From JBGRQA01 sp041725895 (lineage in GTDB: Bacteria > Bacteroidota > Bacteroidia > Bacteroidales > Marinifilaceae), in NCBI GenBank assembly GCA_041725895.1, contig JBGRQA010000003.1:186001-250000 (forward strand): DNA of 64,000 bases. The letters run 5' to 3'. A program made the position numbers and the translations under genes. How positions within the stretch are numbered: position 1 is the stretch's first letter; the number at the start of each line of letters is the position of its first letter. This document shows positions 16,333-25,903 of this stretch, one piece after another. The notes beneath the pieces are model-generated. The model made no database searches, had not been told where the DNA came from, and was given only the letters and a program-made list of their open reading frames with translations.

Positions 16333-19300
16333 ATGAATTTGACAAAATTCGCAATTGAAAAAAACCGAATCACCTTTACTCTACTGGCCGTGGTTATTGT
16401 TATGGGGCTGGCTTTGTACCAATCCTTACCGCGGGACAGTATGCCTCCCTACACAGTAAGGGTAGCCTCCATCGTCTCTGCATTTCCGGGAGCGAGTCCC
16501 GAACGGGTTGAGCTATTGGTGACCGATAAAATAGAAAAGAAAGCCCAGGAAATCCCGGAGGTGAAAGAAATCAAAAGTACCTCGCGTACGGGACTTTCCA
16601 TTGTCAATGTTACCCTTAAAGATGAAGTAAACCCGGAAGATCTGCAGACCATCTGGGACCGACTTCGCAGAAAACTCAACGACATTCAGGGACTCCCCGA
16701 AGGGGTTGTTCCCGATTTGAATGATGAAGATGTTGGAGTTGTATATGGTATCATGGTTGGTTTGATAAGCGACGGGTACACCTACGCCGAAATGAAGGAG
16801 TACGCCGATGATCTTCGCGACGACCTTATCAAGTTGAACGATGCCGCAAAAGTTGAATTGAGCGGTGTGCAGGACGAACGAATCTTTGTGGAATTCGATA
16901 ACGCCCAATTGAAAGAGTACGGCCTAACTTCCGGAAAACTTCAGAACATTATTGCCTCCACTAATATTCTTAACTCAGGCGGACAGGTCAATCTGGAAGA
17001 TGAACGGATTATTTTGGAACCAACCGGAAATTTCAATTCCCTGGAAGATATCCAAAAAACTCTGATTCCTGTTGGAGACGGCAGTCACGTAGTCTACCTC
17101 AGCGATATCACCAATGTGAAAAAGGGGTATATAGAACCTTCATCCTCCATTGTATACGTTAATGGGAAACCTTCGATCGCTCTCTCCATTTCATTGAAAG
17201 AGGGGGCCAACATCATCAACCTGGGTGAAAAGGTAGACCTGGTACTTAACAAATGGAACCGAACGCTTCCTGTAGGCCTAATAGTGGAACGCCTGTCCTC
17301 CATGGATAGCTATGTAGACAAAAGCATTGATAACTTTATAGGTAACCTGGTCCAATCCATTGTTATCGTACTGTTGGTGATGCTGGTATTTTTGGGGCTA
17401 CGTACCGGGATGGTAGTTGCCAGCCTCATCCCCATTGTTACCATTATGACCCTCATGTTAATGGGACTAATCAACATGGGGCTGAACCAGGTAACCCTGG
17501 CTGCCCTGATTATGGCCCTGGGGATGATGGTGGACAATGCCATTGTGGTATCCGAATCCATCATGGTAAAAATGGAGAAGGGAATCAATGCCAAACAGGC
17601 CGCTGTAGAATCCTGCAAGGAACTACTTATTCCCTTGCTCATTTCTACCTTAACAACCTCAGCTGCTTTCCTCTCCTTCTTCCTTGCCGAATCGGTAATG
17701 GGTGATATCATGGGACCGATTTTCGTGGTAATAACATTGGCATTGCTTTCCTCCTGGATCGTTTCGATGACTATTATCACTCTTCTGTGTTACATTTTCC
17801 TAAAAGTGAAGATAAAGGAAGAACAGAAGCCGAATTTTATGGACCGCTTTTTCGACACCCTTAAACTTTACTACAAAACCTGGATTCTTCAGGCACTTAA
17901 ATACAAAGGAGCAGTAATAATTGGCATTGTTGCCCTGTTCTTCCTATCCCTTTTTGGTTTTAAGATGGTTCCCTTTATCTTCTTTCCCGACAGTGACCGG
18001 AATATGATAACGGTGGATATCAACCTCCCGTTGGGGACTAAAATTGAGCGGACGGAAGAAGTTGTTCAAAAACTGGAGAAGTACATGAAGGATTCCCTGC
18101 AAGTGAATCCCAACCGAAGCGGCGGAATCATTGACTGGTCCTCCTTTATTGGTCAGGGTCCTGAATCGTATGATTTGGGCTACGCCCAGGACGAAGCCAA
18201 TTCAGGCTATGCCCATATCCTTGTAAACACTTCTTCCTTCATGGAAAATCAAATGGTTATCAACAACCTGGACAATTTTTGTTTCAATAGCTTTCCTAAT
18301 GCTGATATTAAAATTGGTCCTTTGGGAGCAGGAGGAGGTGGAACGCCCATCGAAATTTTCATCCTTGGTGACAACCCTGACGAACTGGCAAGGATTTCCG
18401 AAACGGTAAAATCCAAACTCAGCCAACTGCCAAGAACCAAGAATGTGAAAGACGACTGGGGACCCAAAAGTAAAAAATTCGTCATTGACATAGATCAGAA
18501 CAAGGCGCAAAAGGCTGGAATATCCAACCAGGATATCGCCACTTCCCTTCGCACTGTTTTGGATGGCTTTAAAACCGGAGAATACCGTGAAGCGGATAAA
18601 ACGATACCTATTCTGCTAAAAAGTGGAACCAGCAAAGAACAGAGCTACCAATCCCTAGAAACGATGAATGTTTATTCCCAGAGCTCCGGCAAAAATGTTC
18701 CCCTTTCTCAGGTAGCCACCCTGGTGCCCCAATGGCAATACGCCAAAATCAAGCGCAAGGACCTGGTACGAAGCATCAATATCTCCTCGGAGTTGCGTGA
18801 AGGCGGAAATGCTTCGGAGATCATGAACGAAATGATCCCCTGGCTGGAGGAACAAAAAGCCAACTGGTCCGAAGGTTACACCTACGAGTTGGGTGGAGAT
18901 AGCGAAAGCACCAGTGAAAATATGGGAGCCGTAATGAAATATCTGCCTCTCTCCGGATTCATTATCGTTCTACTGTTGATCATCCAATTCAACTCCGTCC
19001 GAAAAACCGGAATGGTACTCAGCACCATTCCTCTGGGGGTTATCGGAGTTGTGATTGGATTGATCCTTTTCCGCTCCTACTTTGGCTTCATGGCCTTTTT
19101 GGGAATTATTTCCCTTGCGGGAATTGTGATCAACAATGCCATCGTCCTCATCGACAGGATTGAAATCGAATTAACCGAATTCAACCGACCTCCTCAGGAT
19201 GCAGTAATCATGGCTTGTTTGCAACGCTTTCGCCCCATCCTGCTTACTACCTTTACAACGGCACTGGGATTAATACCATTGTACCTGGGAGGAGGATTAA

Positions 19301-19446
19301 TGTGGGAACCCATGGCGGTTACCATTATGATCGGGCTTCTTTTCGGAACAATTATTACTCTGGTTTTCCTTCCGGCCCTTTACAGCGTTATGTACAAGGT
19401 CAAATACAAAGGTTATAAATTCAACGAAGACCTATTGAATGAGTAA
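16333..19446 (+). CDS. RND efflux pump, inner-membrane permease (AcrB/HAE1-like)
   Basis: This 1037-residue protein has the full RND layout: an N-terminal transmembrane helix, a large periplasmic loop (SAFPGASPERVELLVTDKIE), transmembrane block 1 with ALGMMVDNAIVVSES in TM4, a second periplasmic loop and a C-terminal transmembrane block with SLAGIVINNAIVLIDRIEIE and LFGTIITLVFLPALYSVMY. TM4 keeps an Asp but has DN rather than the DD of E. coli AcrB, as in many RND members. It uses the proton motive force to expel hydrophobic substrates. The substrate is unknown. It is last in the operon with the TolC-type and adaptor genes, followed by a strong terminator at 19473. Confidence 0.95.
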   Translation: MNLTKFAIEKNRITFTLLAVVIVMGLALYQSLPRDSMPPYTVRVASIVSAFPGASPERVELLVTDKIEKKAQEIPEVKEIKSTSRTGLSIVNVTLKDEVNPEDLQTIWDRLRRKLNDIQGLPEGVVPDLNDEDVGVVYGIMVGLISDGYTYAEMKEYADDLRDDLIKLNDAAKVELSGVQDERIFVEFDNAQLKEYGLTSGKLQNIIASTNILNSGGQVNLEDERIILEPTGNFNSLEDIQKTLIPVGDGSHVVYLSDITNVKKGYIEPSSSIVYVNGKPSIALSISLKEGANIINLGEKVDLVLNKWNRTLPVGLIVERLSSMDSYVDKSIDNFIGNLVQSIVIVLLVMLVFLGLRTGMVVASLIPIVTIMTLMLMGLINMGLNQVTLAALIMALGMMVDNAIVVSESIMVKMEKGINAKQAAVESCKELLIPLLISTLTTSAAFLSFFLAESVMGDIMGPIFVVITLALLSSWIVSMTIITLLCYIFLKVKIKEEQKPNFMDRFFDTLKLYYKTWILQALKYKGAVIIGIVALFFLSLFGFKMVPFIFFPDSDRNMITVDINLPLGTKIERTEEVVQKLEKYMKDSLQVNPNRSGGIIDWSSFIGQGPESYDLGYAQDEANSGYAHILVNTSSFMENQMVINNLDNFCFNSFPNADIKIGPLGAGGGGTPIEIFILGDNPDELARISETVKSKLSQLPRTKNVKDDWGPKSKKFVIDIDQNKAQKAGISNQDIATSLRTVLDGFKTGEYREADKTIPILLKSGTSKEQSYQSLETMNVYSQSSGKNVPLSQVATLVPQWQYAKIKRKDLVRSINISSELREGGNASEIMNEMIPWLEEQKANWSEGYTYELGGDSESTSENMGAVMKYLPLSGFIIVLLLIIQFNSVRKTGMVLSTIPLGVIGVVIGLILFRSYFGFMAFLGIISLAGIVINNAIVLIDRIEIELTEFNRPPQDAVIMACLQRFRPILLTTFTTALGLIPLYLGGGLMWEPMAVTIMIGLLFGTIITLVFLPALYSVMYKVKYKGYKFNEDLLNE

Positions 19447-19472
19447 TCCCCAATATCGATAAAATAGAATTA

Positions 19473-19510
19473 TCCCGGTAATGCATTCCATCCATTACCG
19501 GGATTTTTTT
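19473..19510 (+). terminator. intrinsic terminator of the efflux operon
   Basis: TCCCGGTAATG (19473-19483) pairs perfectly with CATTACCGGGA (19493-19503), and seven T follow. It is 27 bases after the RND stop codon. Confidence 0.88.
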
Positions 19511-19600
19511 ATTTCTTCAAGTCAGAAATAACATTCATGTATTGATAATAGAACAGGAAAAAGCTAACTTGTACTATCAGTAAAAAATACTGTTCTTATT

Positions 19601-20080
19601 ATGAAAGTAAAACTGTTCCTCGCAGCATTTCTGATGCTCTTCCTGACGAATCTTTCGGCACAGGAATTTCAAGTGTACAATTTTCAGAAATTGGAACCCC
19701 GCCTGCACAATCAAAACGACACCCTATACGTAATTAACTTTTGGGCAATGTGGTGCAAGCCCTGCGTGGAAGAGTTGCCCCATTTCGAAAAGGCCCACAA
19801 CAACTTCAAAAACCAGAAGGTAAAATTTCTTTTGGTGAGCCTCGATTTTGGCAAAAATCTCAACCAGAGGATGCATGCCTTTTTGAATCGAAAAAAAATC
19901 ACTCCAGAGGTAATAATCCTCGATGATCCGGATAGCAACAAGTGGATCGGCAAAGTAGATCCGAACTGGGACGGTGCATTACCGGCCACATTAATATATA
20001 CAAAACAACAGCGTCAATTCTTCAAAGGCCAGCTCAGCTACCAGGAGATAAAAAGGGCCATTGAAAACCTGCTGCAATAG
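19601..20080 (+). CDS. secreted TlpA-like thioredoxin-fold protein
   Basis: This 159-residue protein has a signal peptide (LFLAAFLMLFLTNLSAQ). The redox site is VINFWAMWCKPCVEELPHFE, with a CKPC pair (about residues 50-53), followed by KFLLVSLDFGKNLNQ and the cis-Pro region GALPATLIYTKQ. It is a periplasmic reductant of the TlpA/ResA type. It is followed 27 bases later by a second thioredoxin-fold gene, so the two are likely co-transcribed. Confidence 0.9.
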   Translation: MKVKLFLAAFLMLFLTNLSAQEFQVYNFQKLEPRLHNQNDTLYVINFWAMWCKPCVEELPHFEKAHNNFKNQKVKFLLVSLDFGKNLNQRMHAFLNRKKITPEVIILDDPDSNKWIGKVDPNWDGALPATLIYTKQQRQFFKGQLSYQEIKRAIENLLQ

Positions 20081-20107
20081 ATTTTTCACAACTAAAATTT
20101 CAACATC

Positions 20108-20707
20108 ATGCGAAAAACGTTCATTCTAATGCTCTTTCTGGGCGCTTGCTTCATCGGCAGCCAGGCGCAGGGGTATAAAGTTGGCGATAAAGCCAGTGAC
20201 TTCCATTTAAAAAATATCGATGGAAATATGCTTTCCCTTTCCGATTTTGAAGAGGCTAAAGGCTTTGTAATCATTTTCACCTGCAACCACTGCCCCTATG
20301 CGGTAGCCTACGAAGACAGAATCATTGAGTTGGATAAAAAGTACAAAAGCAAAGGGTATCCCGTGATTGCCATCAACCCCAACGATCCGGAAATTGTACC
20401 AGCCGACTCCTTTACAAATATGCAGAAGAGAGCGAAAGACAAAGGATTTACTTTCCCTTACCTGTTCGATGAGACCCAAGAAGTTTACCGAAAATACGGA
20501 GCAACTCGTACCCCCCACGTTTTTGTCCTCCGGAAAAAATCGGACAATCTAATCGTGGAGTACATTGGAACCATCGACAACAATTACAAGGATGCTTCCA
20601 AAGCGAACGAGCACTTCCTCAAAGATGCCATCGAGGCCTTACTTAAAGGGAAAAAACCAGAGCCCAACTTCACCAAAGCCATTGGATGCTCCATTAAATC
20701 AAAATAA
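20108..20707 (+). CDS. secreted peroxiredoxin-like/thioredoxin-family protein
   Basis: This 199-residue protein has a signal peptide (LMLFLGACFIGSQAQG). The body matches the AhpC/TSA-like group with an NHCPY motif: DFHLKNIDGNMLSLSDFE, FVIIFTCNHCPYAVAYEDRI and TRTPHVFVLRKK. The active site is CNHC, a CxxC pair rather than the single peroxidatic Cys of classical peroxiredoxins, so thiol-disulfide exchange is as likely as peroxide reduction. It is the second gene of a pair with the TlpA-like protein. A terminator-like hairpin follows at 20737. Confidence 0.88.
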   Translation: MRKTFILMLFLGACFIGSQAQGYKVGDKASDFHLKNIDGNMLSLSDFEEAKGFVIIFTCNHCPYAVAYEDRIIELDKKYKSKGYPVIAINPNDPEIVPADSFTNMQKRAKDKGFTFPYLFDETQEVYRKYGATRTPHVFVLRKKSDNLIVEYIGTIDNNYKDASKANEHFLKDAIEALLKGKKPEPNFTKAIGCSIKSK

Positions 20708-20736
20708 ATGAACACTTAAACCTGGAACAATATTAT

Positions 20737-20764
20737 ATCCCCTGTTTTGTTTTAAGCAGGGGAT
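20737..20764 (+). terminator. probable intrinsic terminator
   Basis: ATCCCCTG (20737-20744) pairs with CAGGGGAT (20757-20764). The following sequence is only moderately T-rich. Confidence 0.55.
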
Positions 20765-20841
20765 TCTTATCATTAATTAAATTATTCTGTTAAATTTACA
20801 ACCCGAAATTAAATCTAACCTAAGAACTCGGCCCCTTAATT

Positions 20842-21705
20842 ATGAATCAAACCGTAGTAATCACCGGTTGCTCTTCGGGAATCGGACGCGAAACAGCCCT
20901 CTATTTCCAGAAAAAAGGATGGAATGTGGCTGCTACTATGCGGCAACCGGAAAAAGATACGGAATTGTTCCTGCTTCCAAATGTTAAGTTGTTTCACCTG
21001 AATGTGACCAATGAGAAATCCATACACAAAGCAATAGATGACATACTCTCAGAATTTGGGAGTATTGATGTAGTTGTAAATAACGCAGGCTACGCCACAA
21101 TGGGAGCATTTGAAACGGCCAGTGAGGAACAGATCCAAAAACAATTCTCAACCAATGTTTTCGGGATCATGAGAATTACCAAAATCCTACTTCCACTATT
21201 CCGGAAACGGAAAAAAGGAACAATTATCAATGTAGCATCCATTGGGGGAAGAATCACCTTTCCACTATACAGTCTTTACAACAGCACCAAATGGGCAATT
21301 GAAGGATTTTCGGAATGTCTTCAATTTGAAGTGAGAAAATTCAATATTCGTATAAAAATTATAGAACCCGGAGCAATTCGAACCGACTTCTACACCCGAT
21401 CGATGGATCCTCTAAAAAAAGAAGGACTCAACGCTTACGATGAATATGTATCGACCACCTTTGCCAATATGAAAAACATGGGAGAGAACGCAACTCCTCC
21501 ATCCAAAGTAGCAGCAACCATATACAAGGCCGCAACCGATGGACGCAAGAAAATGCGATATCCTGTGGGGGGCTTTGCACCAACACTTCTGTTTTTAAGA
21601 TGGCTTCTGCCCACCAGTTGGTTTTGTAGTATTTCAGCCCTGGTTCTGGAACGAAAACCCAGGAATAAATCCAAAGAAGTAAACTTTTCAGAAAATTTAT
21701 CCTAA
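20842..21705 (+). CDS. short-chain dehydrogenase/reductase (SDR)
   Basis: This 287-residue cytosolic oxidoreductase has the NAD(P)-binding glycine motif in VVITGCSSGIGRETALYF, NNAG in VVVNNAGYATMG, the active-site Ser in NVASIGG, and Tyr-Lys in YSLYNSTKWAIEGFSE. The following PGAIRTDF is also typical. The C-terminal 40 residues are basic and partly hydrophobic (FLRWLLPTSWFCSISALVL), as in several classical SDRs of this size. The substrate is unknown. It is a single gene, 54 bases before rsmF. Confidence 0.9.
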   Translation: MNQTVVITGCSSGIGRETALYFQKKGWNVAATMRQPEKDTELFLLPNVKLFHLNVTNEKSIHKAIDDILSEFGSIDVVVNNAGYATMGAFETASEEQIQKQFSTNVFGIMRITKILLPLFRKRKKGTIINVASIGGRITFPLYSLYNSTKWAIEGFSECLQFEVRKFNIRIKIIEPGAIRTDFYTRSMDPLKKEGLNAYDEYVSTTFANMKNMGENATPPSKVAATIYKAATDGRKKMRYPVGGFAPTLLFLRWLLPTSWFCSISALVLERKPRNKSKEVNFSENLS

Positions 21706-21759
21706 AGATGTATCAATAGATTTTCTAACTTTGCGGCCTTAAATGAAATAATTCAATCA

Positions 21760-23154
21760 ATGAGTCTTCCCAAAGCTTTTTCGGAGCGCATGATGCGCAT
21801 CTTAAAGGATGAATACAATAATTTTACAGAGAGCCTGTCACAGGATGCCCCTATCAGCATCAGAAAAAATCCGAAAAAAGGATATGACACATCGGATTTT
21901 TCGCCCATCCCCTGGACATCCTATGGATACTACCTGAACAGTCGCCCTGTTTTCACTTTGGATCCATTATTTCATGCAGGATCCTATTACGTTCAGGAGG
22001 CCAGTTCTATGTTTTTGGAACAAGCAATTGAACAACATATTAGCAAAACAGAACCTCTTCGCGCCTTGGATTTGTGTGCTGCTCCGGGAGGAAAATCAAC
22101 CCACCTGGCTTCTCTCCTTTCTGAAGAAAGTCTACTGGTCTCCAACGAGGTAATCAAAAGCCGGGCCAACATCCTCTCAGAAAACATTCAAAAATGGGGA
22201 CAAGGTAACATTGTGGTCACAAATAATGATCCAAAAGATTTTAACAAACTGGAAAACTTTTTCGATGTAATTGTTGTGGATGCTCCCTGTTCGGGAGAAG
22301 GAATGTTTCGCAAGGACATAAATGCGCGTGCAGAATGGTCGGAAGAGAATGTGCAGCTATGTGCCGAACGACAACGAAGAATTCTGATGGATATCTGGGA
22401 CTGCCTAAAACCAGGAGGGAAACTAATCTACAGTACCTGTACTTACAACGAACAGGAAAATGAACAAAACCTCGCCTGGTTGACACAGACCACTAATTCC
22501 ACAAATCTAAAATTAGATCTGGATCCGTCATGGAATGTTACGCAACGGATCTTGGAAGGAGTGGAAGGCTACAGCTTTTTCCCTCACAAAACCAGAGGAG
22601 AAGGATTTTTTCTGGCCGTAGTTCAAAAGGAAGGGAAACCTGTTTCAGGCAATGGAAAAAAGCAAAAACGGAAAAAACCTGTCTTTGAAAAGCCACAGGC
22701 CCAACTTCGGGACACATTCATCCAGTGGCTGGAAAAACCAGAAAAATGGGAACTCATTCAAAGGGAAGATTTTATCTCCATTCTACCAAAGATTCATATC
22801 CCCGCTCTGGAAAAAATATACCAACAACTACGTGTGATCTATGGCGGATGTGTGGTGGCCGAAGTAAAAAAGAAGAATGTTAAACCACTACATTCCTTTG
22901 CATTATTCAACGGACTCAATCAATCAGCATTCTCTTGTGTGAACCTGGATCTACACGAAGCTCTCTCTTTTCTAAAAAAGGAAACCCCAACAATTCCTGA
23001 TGCCCCGGAAGGCTTGCTTCTAATATGTTATAGGAACACCCCCCTTGGTTGGGCTAAAAAAATCAGGCAGCGCATCAACAATAATTATCCCAAGGAATGG
23101 CGGATCCGCATGAACATTCCAGAGGAATTAATAAAAAAAACGGACGAAAAATAA
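21760..23154 (+). CDS. rsmF: RsmF-like rRNA cytosine-C5 methyltransferase
   Basis: This 464-residue enzyme is of the NOL1/NOP2/Sun family. The SAM-binding motif is LDLCAAPGGKSTHLASLL. Motif IV with the first Cys is VVDAPCSGEGMFRKD. Motif VI with the catalytic Cys is IYSTCTYNEQENE. The C-terminal third (about 310-464), with ALFNGLNQ and GWAKKIRQRINNNYPKEWRI, resembles the RNA-binding tail of RsmF (16S rRNA m5C1407 methyltransferase in E. coli). The length fits RsmF-type proteins. The exact rRNA target in this organism is inferred. A perfect 18-base-stem terminator follows. Confidence 0.9.
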   Translation: MSLPKAFSERMMRILKDEYNNFTESLSQDAPISIRKNPKKGYDTSDFSPIPWTSYGYYLNSRPVFTLDPLFHAGSYYVQEASSMFLEQAIEQHISKTEPLRALDLCAAPGGKSTHLASLLSEESLLVSNEVIKSRANILSENIQKWGQGNIVVTNNDPKDFNKLENFFDVIVVDAPCSGEGMFRKDINARAEWSEENVQLCAERQRRILMDIWDCLKPGGKLIYSTCTYNEQENEQNLAWLTQTTNSTNLKLDLDPSWNVTQRILEGVEGYSFFPHKTRGEGFFLAVVQKEGKPVSGNGKKQKRKKPVFEKPQAQLRDTFIQWLEKPEKWELIQREDFISILPKIHIPALEKIYQQLRVIYGGCVVAEVKKKNVKPLHSFALFNGLNQSAFSCVNLDLHEALSFLKKETPTIPDAPEGLLLICYRNTPLGWAKKIRQRINNNYPKEWRIRMNIPEELIKKTDEK

Positions 23155-23262
23155 ATCTCGCTTTTGGAATCAAAGGAAATTATTGAGACAATAAAGAAAT
23201 ACATATAACCATATGTATTGTATGTTGATTTCAATAACCCAAAAGAGTAACAGCAAAAGTTT

Positions 23263-23308
23263 CGATAAAACGAAGGGGAAACAAATCTGCTTCCCCTTCG
23301 TTTTATCG
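23263..23308. terminator. bidirectional intrinsic terminator
   Basis: An 18-base perfect inverted repeat (23263-23280 with 23291-23308) with a 10-base loop lies between convergent genes. The arms begin CGATAAAACG and end CGTTTTATCG, so a T-containing stretch occurs on both strands. Confidence 0.8.
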
Positions 23309-23319
23309 GAATAGTAATA

Positions 23320-24267
23320 TCAGGATTTTACTTTCAATAGTATTTTCCCTACTACATGTCCTTTTTCACTGTATTCGTGAGCTTCCCGAATTTGTTCCAA
23401 AGTAAACTCCCGATCAATTTTGGTCCGTAACTTTCCCTCGTCAATCAAACTGGAAATAAACTCCAGATCATGACGATTGTACTTCACCAATATCTTTTTA
23501 ATTTTTCTTGAATTAATCATATTGTGCAGAGGACTCCATAGCAATACTTTCAAACTTGGAATCGTCGTAATATAAATACCCCCGGGATGAAGCAAATGTC
23601 TGACCTTTGAAAAGGATTGGTTGCCAACCACATCAAAAAAAACATGATATTTACCATCGGCTTGCAGCACATCCTCCTTTGTATAATCTATAACTTTATG
23701 AGCTCCCAGATCAAGAGATATCTCAAGATTTCGGGTACTGCAAACTCCCGTTACCTGAGTTTCGAAGGCCCGGGCTATCTGCAATGCAAATGAACCAACT
23801 CCACCTGAACAACCGTTTATTAGTACTTCCTGTCCCTTCTGAATTTTACCTTCGTCACGTAAGGCCTGTAGCGCTGTTAAACCGGCCAGCGGAACAGTCG
23901 CAGCCTGCTCAAAATCCAAAGATTGTGGTTTCAACGCAAGTCCATCCTGAGGGGCTGCAACATACTCAGCATAAGCCCCCCCCTTCAAGGCATTCAACAT
24001 ACCATAGACCTCGTCTCCAATTCTGAAAAATTGCACATTATGCCCAACCTTTGCAACCCGACCGGCAATATCTCCTCCCAAAATTCTGGGAAAAGTGTTG
24101 CCTGCTATCATTTTCAACATTCCAGTCCGGATTTTCCAGTCCACAGGATTTACCGACGATGCATATACCTCAACCAAAACCTCGTCATCGGTAATCCGGG
24201 GTTCGTTCACATCAGTCAACTCCAACACATCCGGAGAACCATATTTTCGAATCACCACTGCTTTCAT
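23320..24267 (-). CDS. zinc-independent alcohol dehydrogenase/quinone oxidoreductase-like (MDR family)
   Basis: This 315-residue protein begins MKAVVIRKYGSPDVLELTDV, the typical start of the quinone-oxidoreductase branch. It has SSVNPVDWKIRTG, ILGGDIAGRVAKVG, the NADPH-binding loop INGCSGGVGSFALQIA and the C-terminal VVGKILLKV. Zinc-binding Cys/His ligands of classical alcohol dehydrogenases are absent. It would reduce quinones or activated alkenes/ketones with NADPH. It is a single gene. Confidence 0.9.
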   Translation of the reverse strand: MKAVVIRKYGSPDVLELTDVNEPRITDDEVLVEVYASSVNPVDWKIRTGMLKMIAGNTFPRILGGDIAGRVAKVGHNVQFFRIGDEVYGMLNALKGGAYAEYVAAPQDGLALKPQSLDFEQAATVPLAGLTALQALRDEGKIQKGQEVLINGCSGGVGSFALQIARAFETQVTGVCSTRNLEISLDLGAHKVIDYTKEDVLQADGKYHVFFDVVGNQSFSKVRHLLHPGGIYITTIPSLKVLLWSPLHNMINSRKIKKILVKYNRHDLEFISSLIDEGKLRTKIDREFTLEQIREAHEYSEKGHVVGKILLKVKS

Positions 24268-24450
24268 CTGCTTCCAAGTATTATTCTGTGTCTCTATCGT
24301 TCCGCTTACTATTGGAATAAATCACAGATCGTTTCTTTTTCCTCTTCTTTTATCTTATCAATTCATAAGTAAATCTGGTATTACTAAATTTACAACATCT
24401 TTTCTGAATATCAAACCAATCCGATATGTTGCGAATTAGTTAGACCAAAA

Positions 24451-24477
24451 AAAATCCCGAAATAAATTCGGGATTTT
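24451..24477 (-). terminator. intrinsic terminator after the SIMPL-domain gene
   Basis: AAAATCCCGAA and TTCGGGATTTT form an 11-base stem with a 5-base loop. On the minus strand it is followed by further T residues. Confidence 0.75.
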
Positions 24478-24495
24478 CATTTTGCTAAATACAAT

Positions 24496-25206
24496 CTATT
24501 TCAAACGCCAGGTCAATGTCACCCGATCTGTCAATTCAATGGCATCTGGTTGTGTAAAAGCTTCCTCTCCACCCGTTTTCAAATTTGCCATAGATCTCTC
24601 CTCCATATACATCACTGGCCCCGGACGATAACCAGCGGCACCATATTCAATCTTGAGAATCCCATCCAAACTGGTACCGGAAGCTCCTGCAATTACATTA
24701 GCTTTATTCATAGCATCAGTAACCGCTTCCTTAATCAATTTCGCTTCCGCATTCTTCAAGAGTTCAGGACTAAGTTTGAAGGCAGCATTGTAATTGATGT
24801 CAACTCCTGAATTCCGAATAACTGTTAACAATTTATGAATTTCCTTCGAATCTGTACTTACCTGAAGTATCATACGATAATTTGAACGATACCCAACAAC
24901 AACAGATTTTCCTCCGTGATAGCTTTTCTCCTCGTTCACCCTTTGAGCCAAATCTTTTACATCCAAAGTTTTTATTTTGGCCTCTTTTAGTTCCTTTTTC
25001 AATTGATCCAACAATTGCAGATTTCTATCCACACTTTGCTTGTATTCCTTCTCCAGCGTAGAAATTTCAACATTCACTTCCATAATATCAGGATACTGAA
25101 ATATTTTACTTTCCCCCTCAACCCTGAGAGAAGGAACAGGCTGTTGGCTAAAAACAGATCCAACTAAAAATACCATTCCGCAAAATAATACGAACCACTT
25201 TTTCAT
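24496..25206 (-). CDS. SIMPL-domain (DUF541) secreted protein
   Basis: This 236-residue protein has a signal peptide (FVLFCGMVFLVGSVFSQ). The mature part shows the DUF541/SIMPL pattern: LRVEGESKIFQYPDIMEVNVEI near the start, VVGYRSNYRMILQV in the middle, LIKEAVTDAMNKANVIAGAS, and the C-terminal DRVTLTWRLK. Similar proteins occur in the periplasm or outer membrane (for example E. coli YggE, linked to oxidative stress protection). The molecular function is unknown. It is a single gene. Confidence 0.88.
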   Translation of the reverse strand: MKKWFVLFCGMVFLVGSVFSQQPVPSLRVEGESKIFQYPDIMEVNVEISTLEKEYKQSVDRNLQLLDQLKKELKEAKIKTLDVKDLAQRVNEEKSYHGGKSVVVGYRSNYRMILQVSTDSKEIHKLLTVIRNSGVDINYNAAFKLSPELLKNAEAKLIKEAVTDAMNKANVIAGASGTSLDGILKIEYGAAGYRPGPVMYMEERSMANLKTGGEEAFTQPDAIELTDRVTLTWRLK

Positions 25207-25903
25207 AACCTTAAAATTTTAATTTATACTAACAGATGCCTTCGAACAGAAAAGCAACCATAATTTTACTCCTAATTCCGATAATTGAATTCTTAAATTA
25301 TGAATTTACGGGAGCTGCACAAGAAGTACAACTTTTATACCAGAATACTTTCATCGTTCCACATTATGCATTAGTTTCCTCGTTCACCAGTAAAACTCAA
25401 CGATATAATCCCCCTCAAAAAATAAAAGGGGATTCCGGAACCAAACAGAACTTTCAAATCAAAAGTTATGATTTGGAAAGCAGGAAATGGTTGCGTGGAA
25501 AAAATGAAAAAAATCTAACTCTTTTAAAAAGCAAATAGGTTTTTCCAGAAGAAAAAAGAAACGCAAATTTGAATCCCTGATCAAGCCAGCATGAAATAAA
25601 GATTTTTCCGATGTATGATTCAATACTTTAGCATCAGTTCTATCAAGATTCTCTATCAAGAGATAGATATTTTTGATTTGATACCACTAGGAATTGTATT
25701 TACTTTCGCCCTGCAATCGAAATATCCAAAGAGGAATCTTTTTTAAATTTAGATTATACACGCAAATTATCGATGAAAAAAGCTGTTCTTTCCAGAACAG
25801 CTTTTTCTATACTTCAAATTCTTATACTGAATACATTTTTCATGGTTATAAATCTTCCCTCGATTCATTTCCCAGAATAACCTCAAATCAGAAACAATAG
25901 AGT
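25207..25903. other. intergenic region, about 700 bases
   Basis: This very AT-rich stretch lies between the SIMPL gene and the nitroreductase gene. It contains one strong hairpin (listed separately at 25777-25806). A 100-codon open frame on the plus strand (25236-25538) has no domain, low-complexity Lys/Asn/Leu composition and no clear start context. I do not call it a gene. Confidence 0.45.
25777..25806. terminator. bidirectional terminator
   Basis: AAAAAGCTGTTCT (25777-25789) pairs perfectly with AGAACAGCTTTTT (25794-25806) around a TTCC loop. It probably ends the nitroreductase transcript on the minus strand. Confidence 0.75.

Noticed and set aside
23263..23308. Insertion-sequence end or transposon inverted repeat
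   Set aside because: The perfect 18-base inverted repeat has a 10-base loop and sits between convergent genes, which is what a terminator looks like; no transposase is present.
25236..25538. 100-codon frame on the plus strand
   Set aside because: Lys/Asn/Leu-rich, no recognisable domain, and no convincing start or neighbours.
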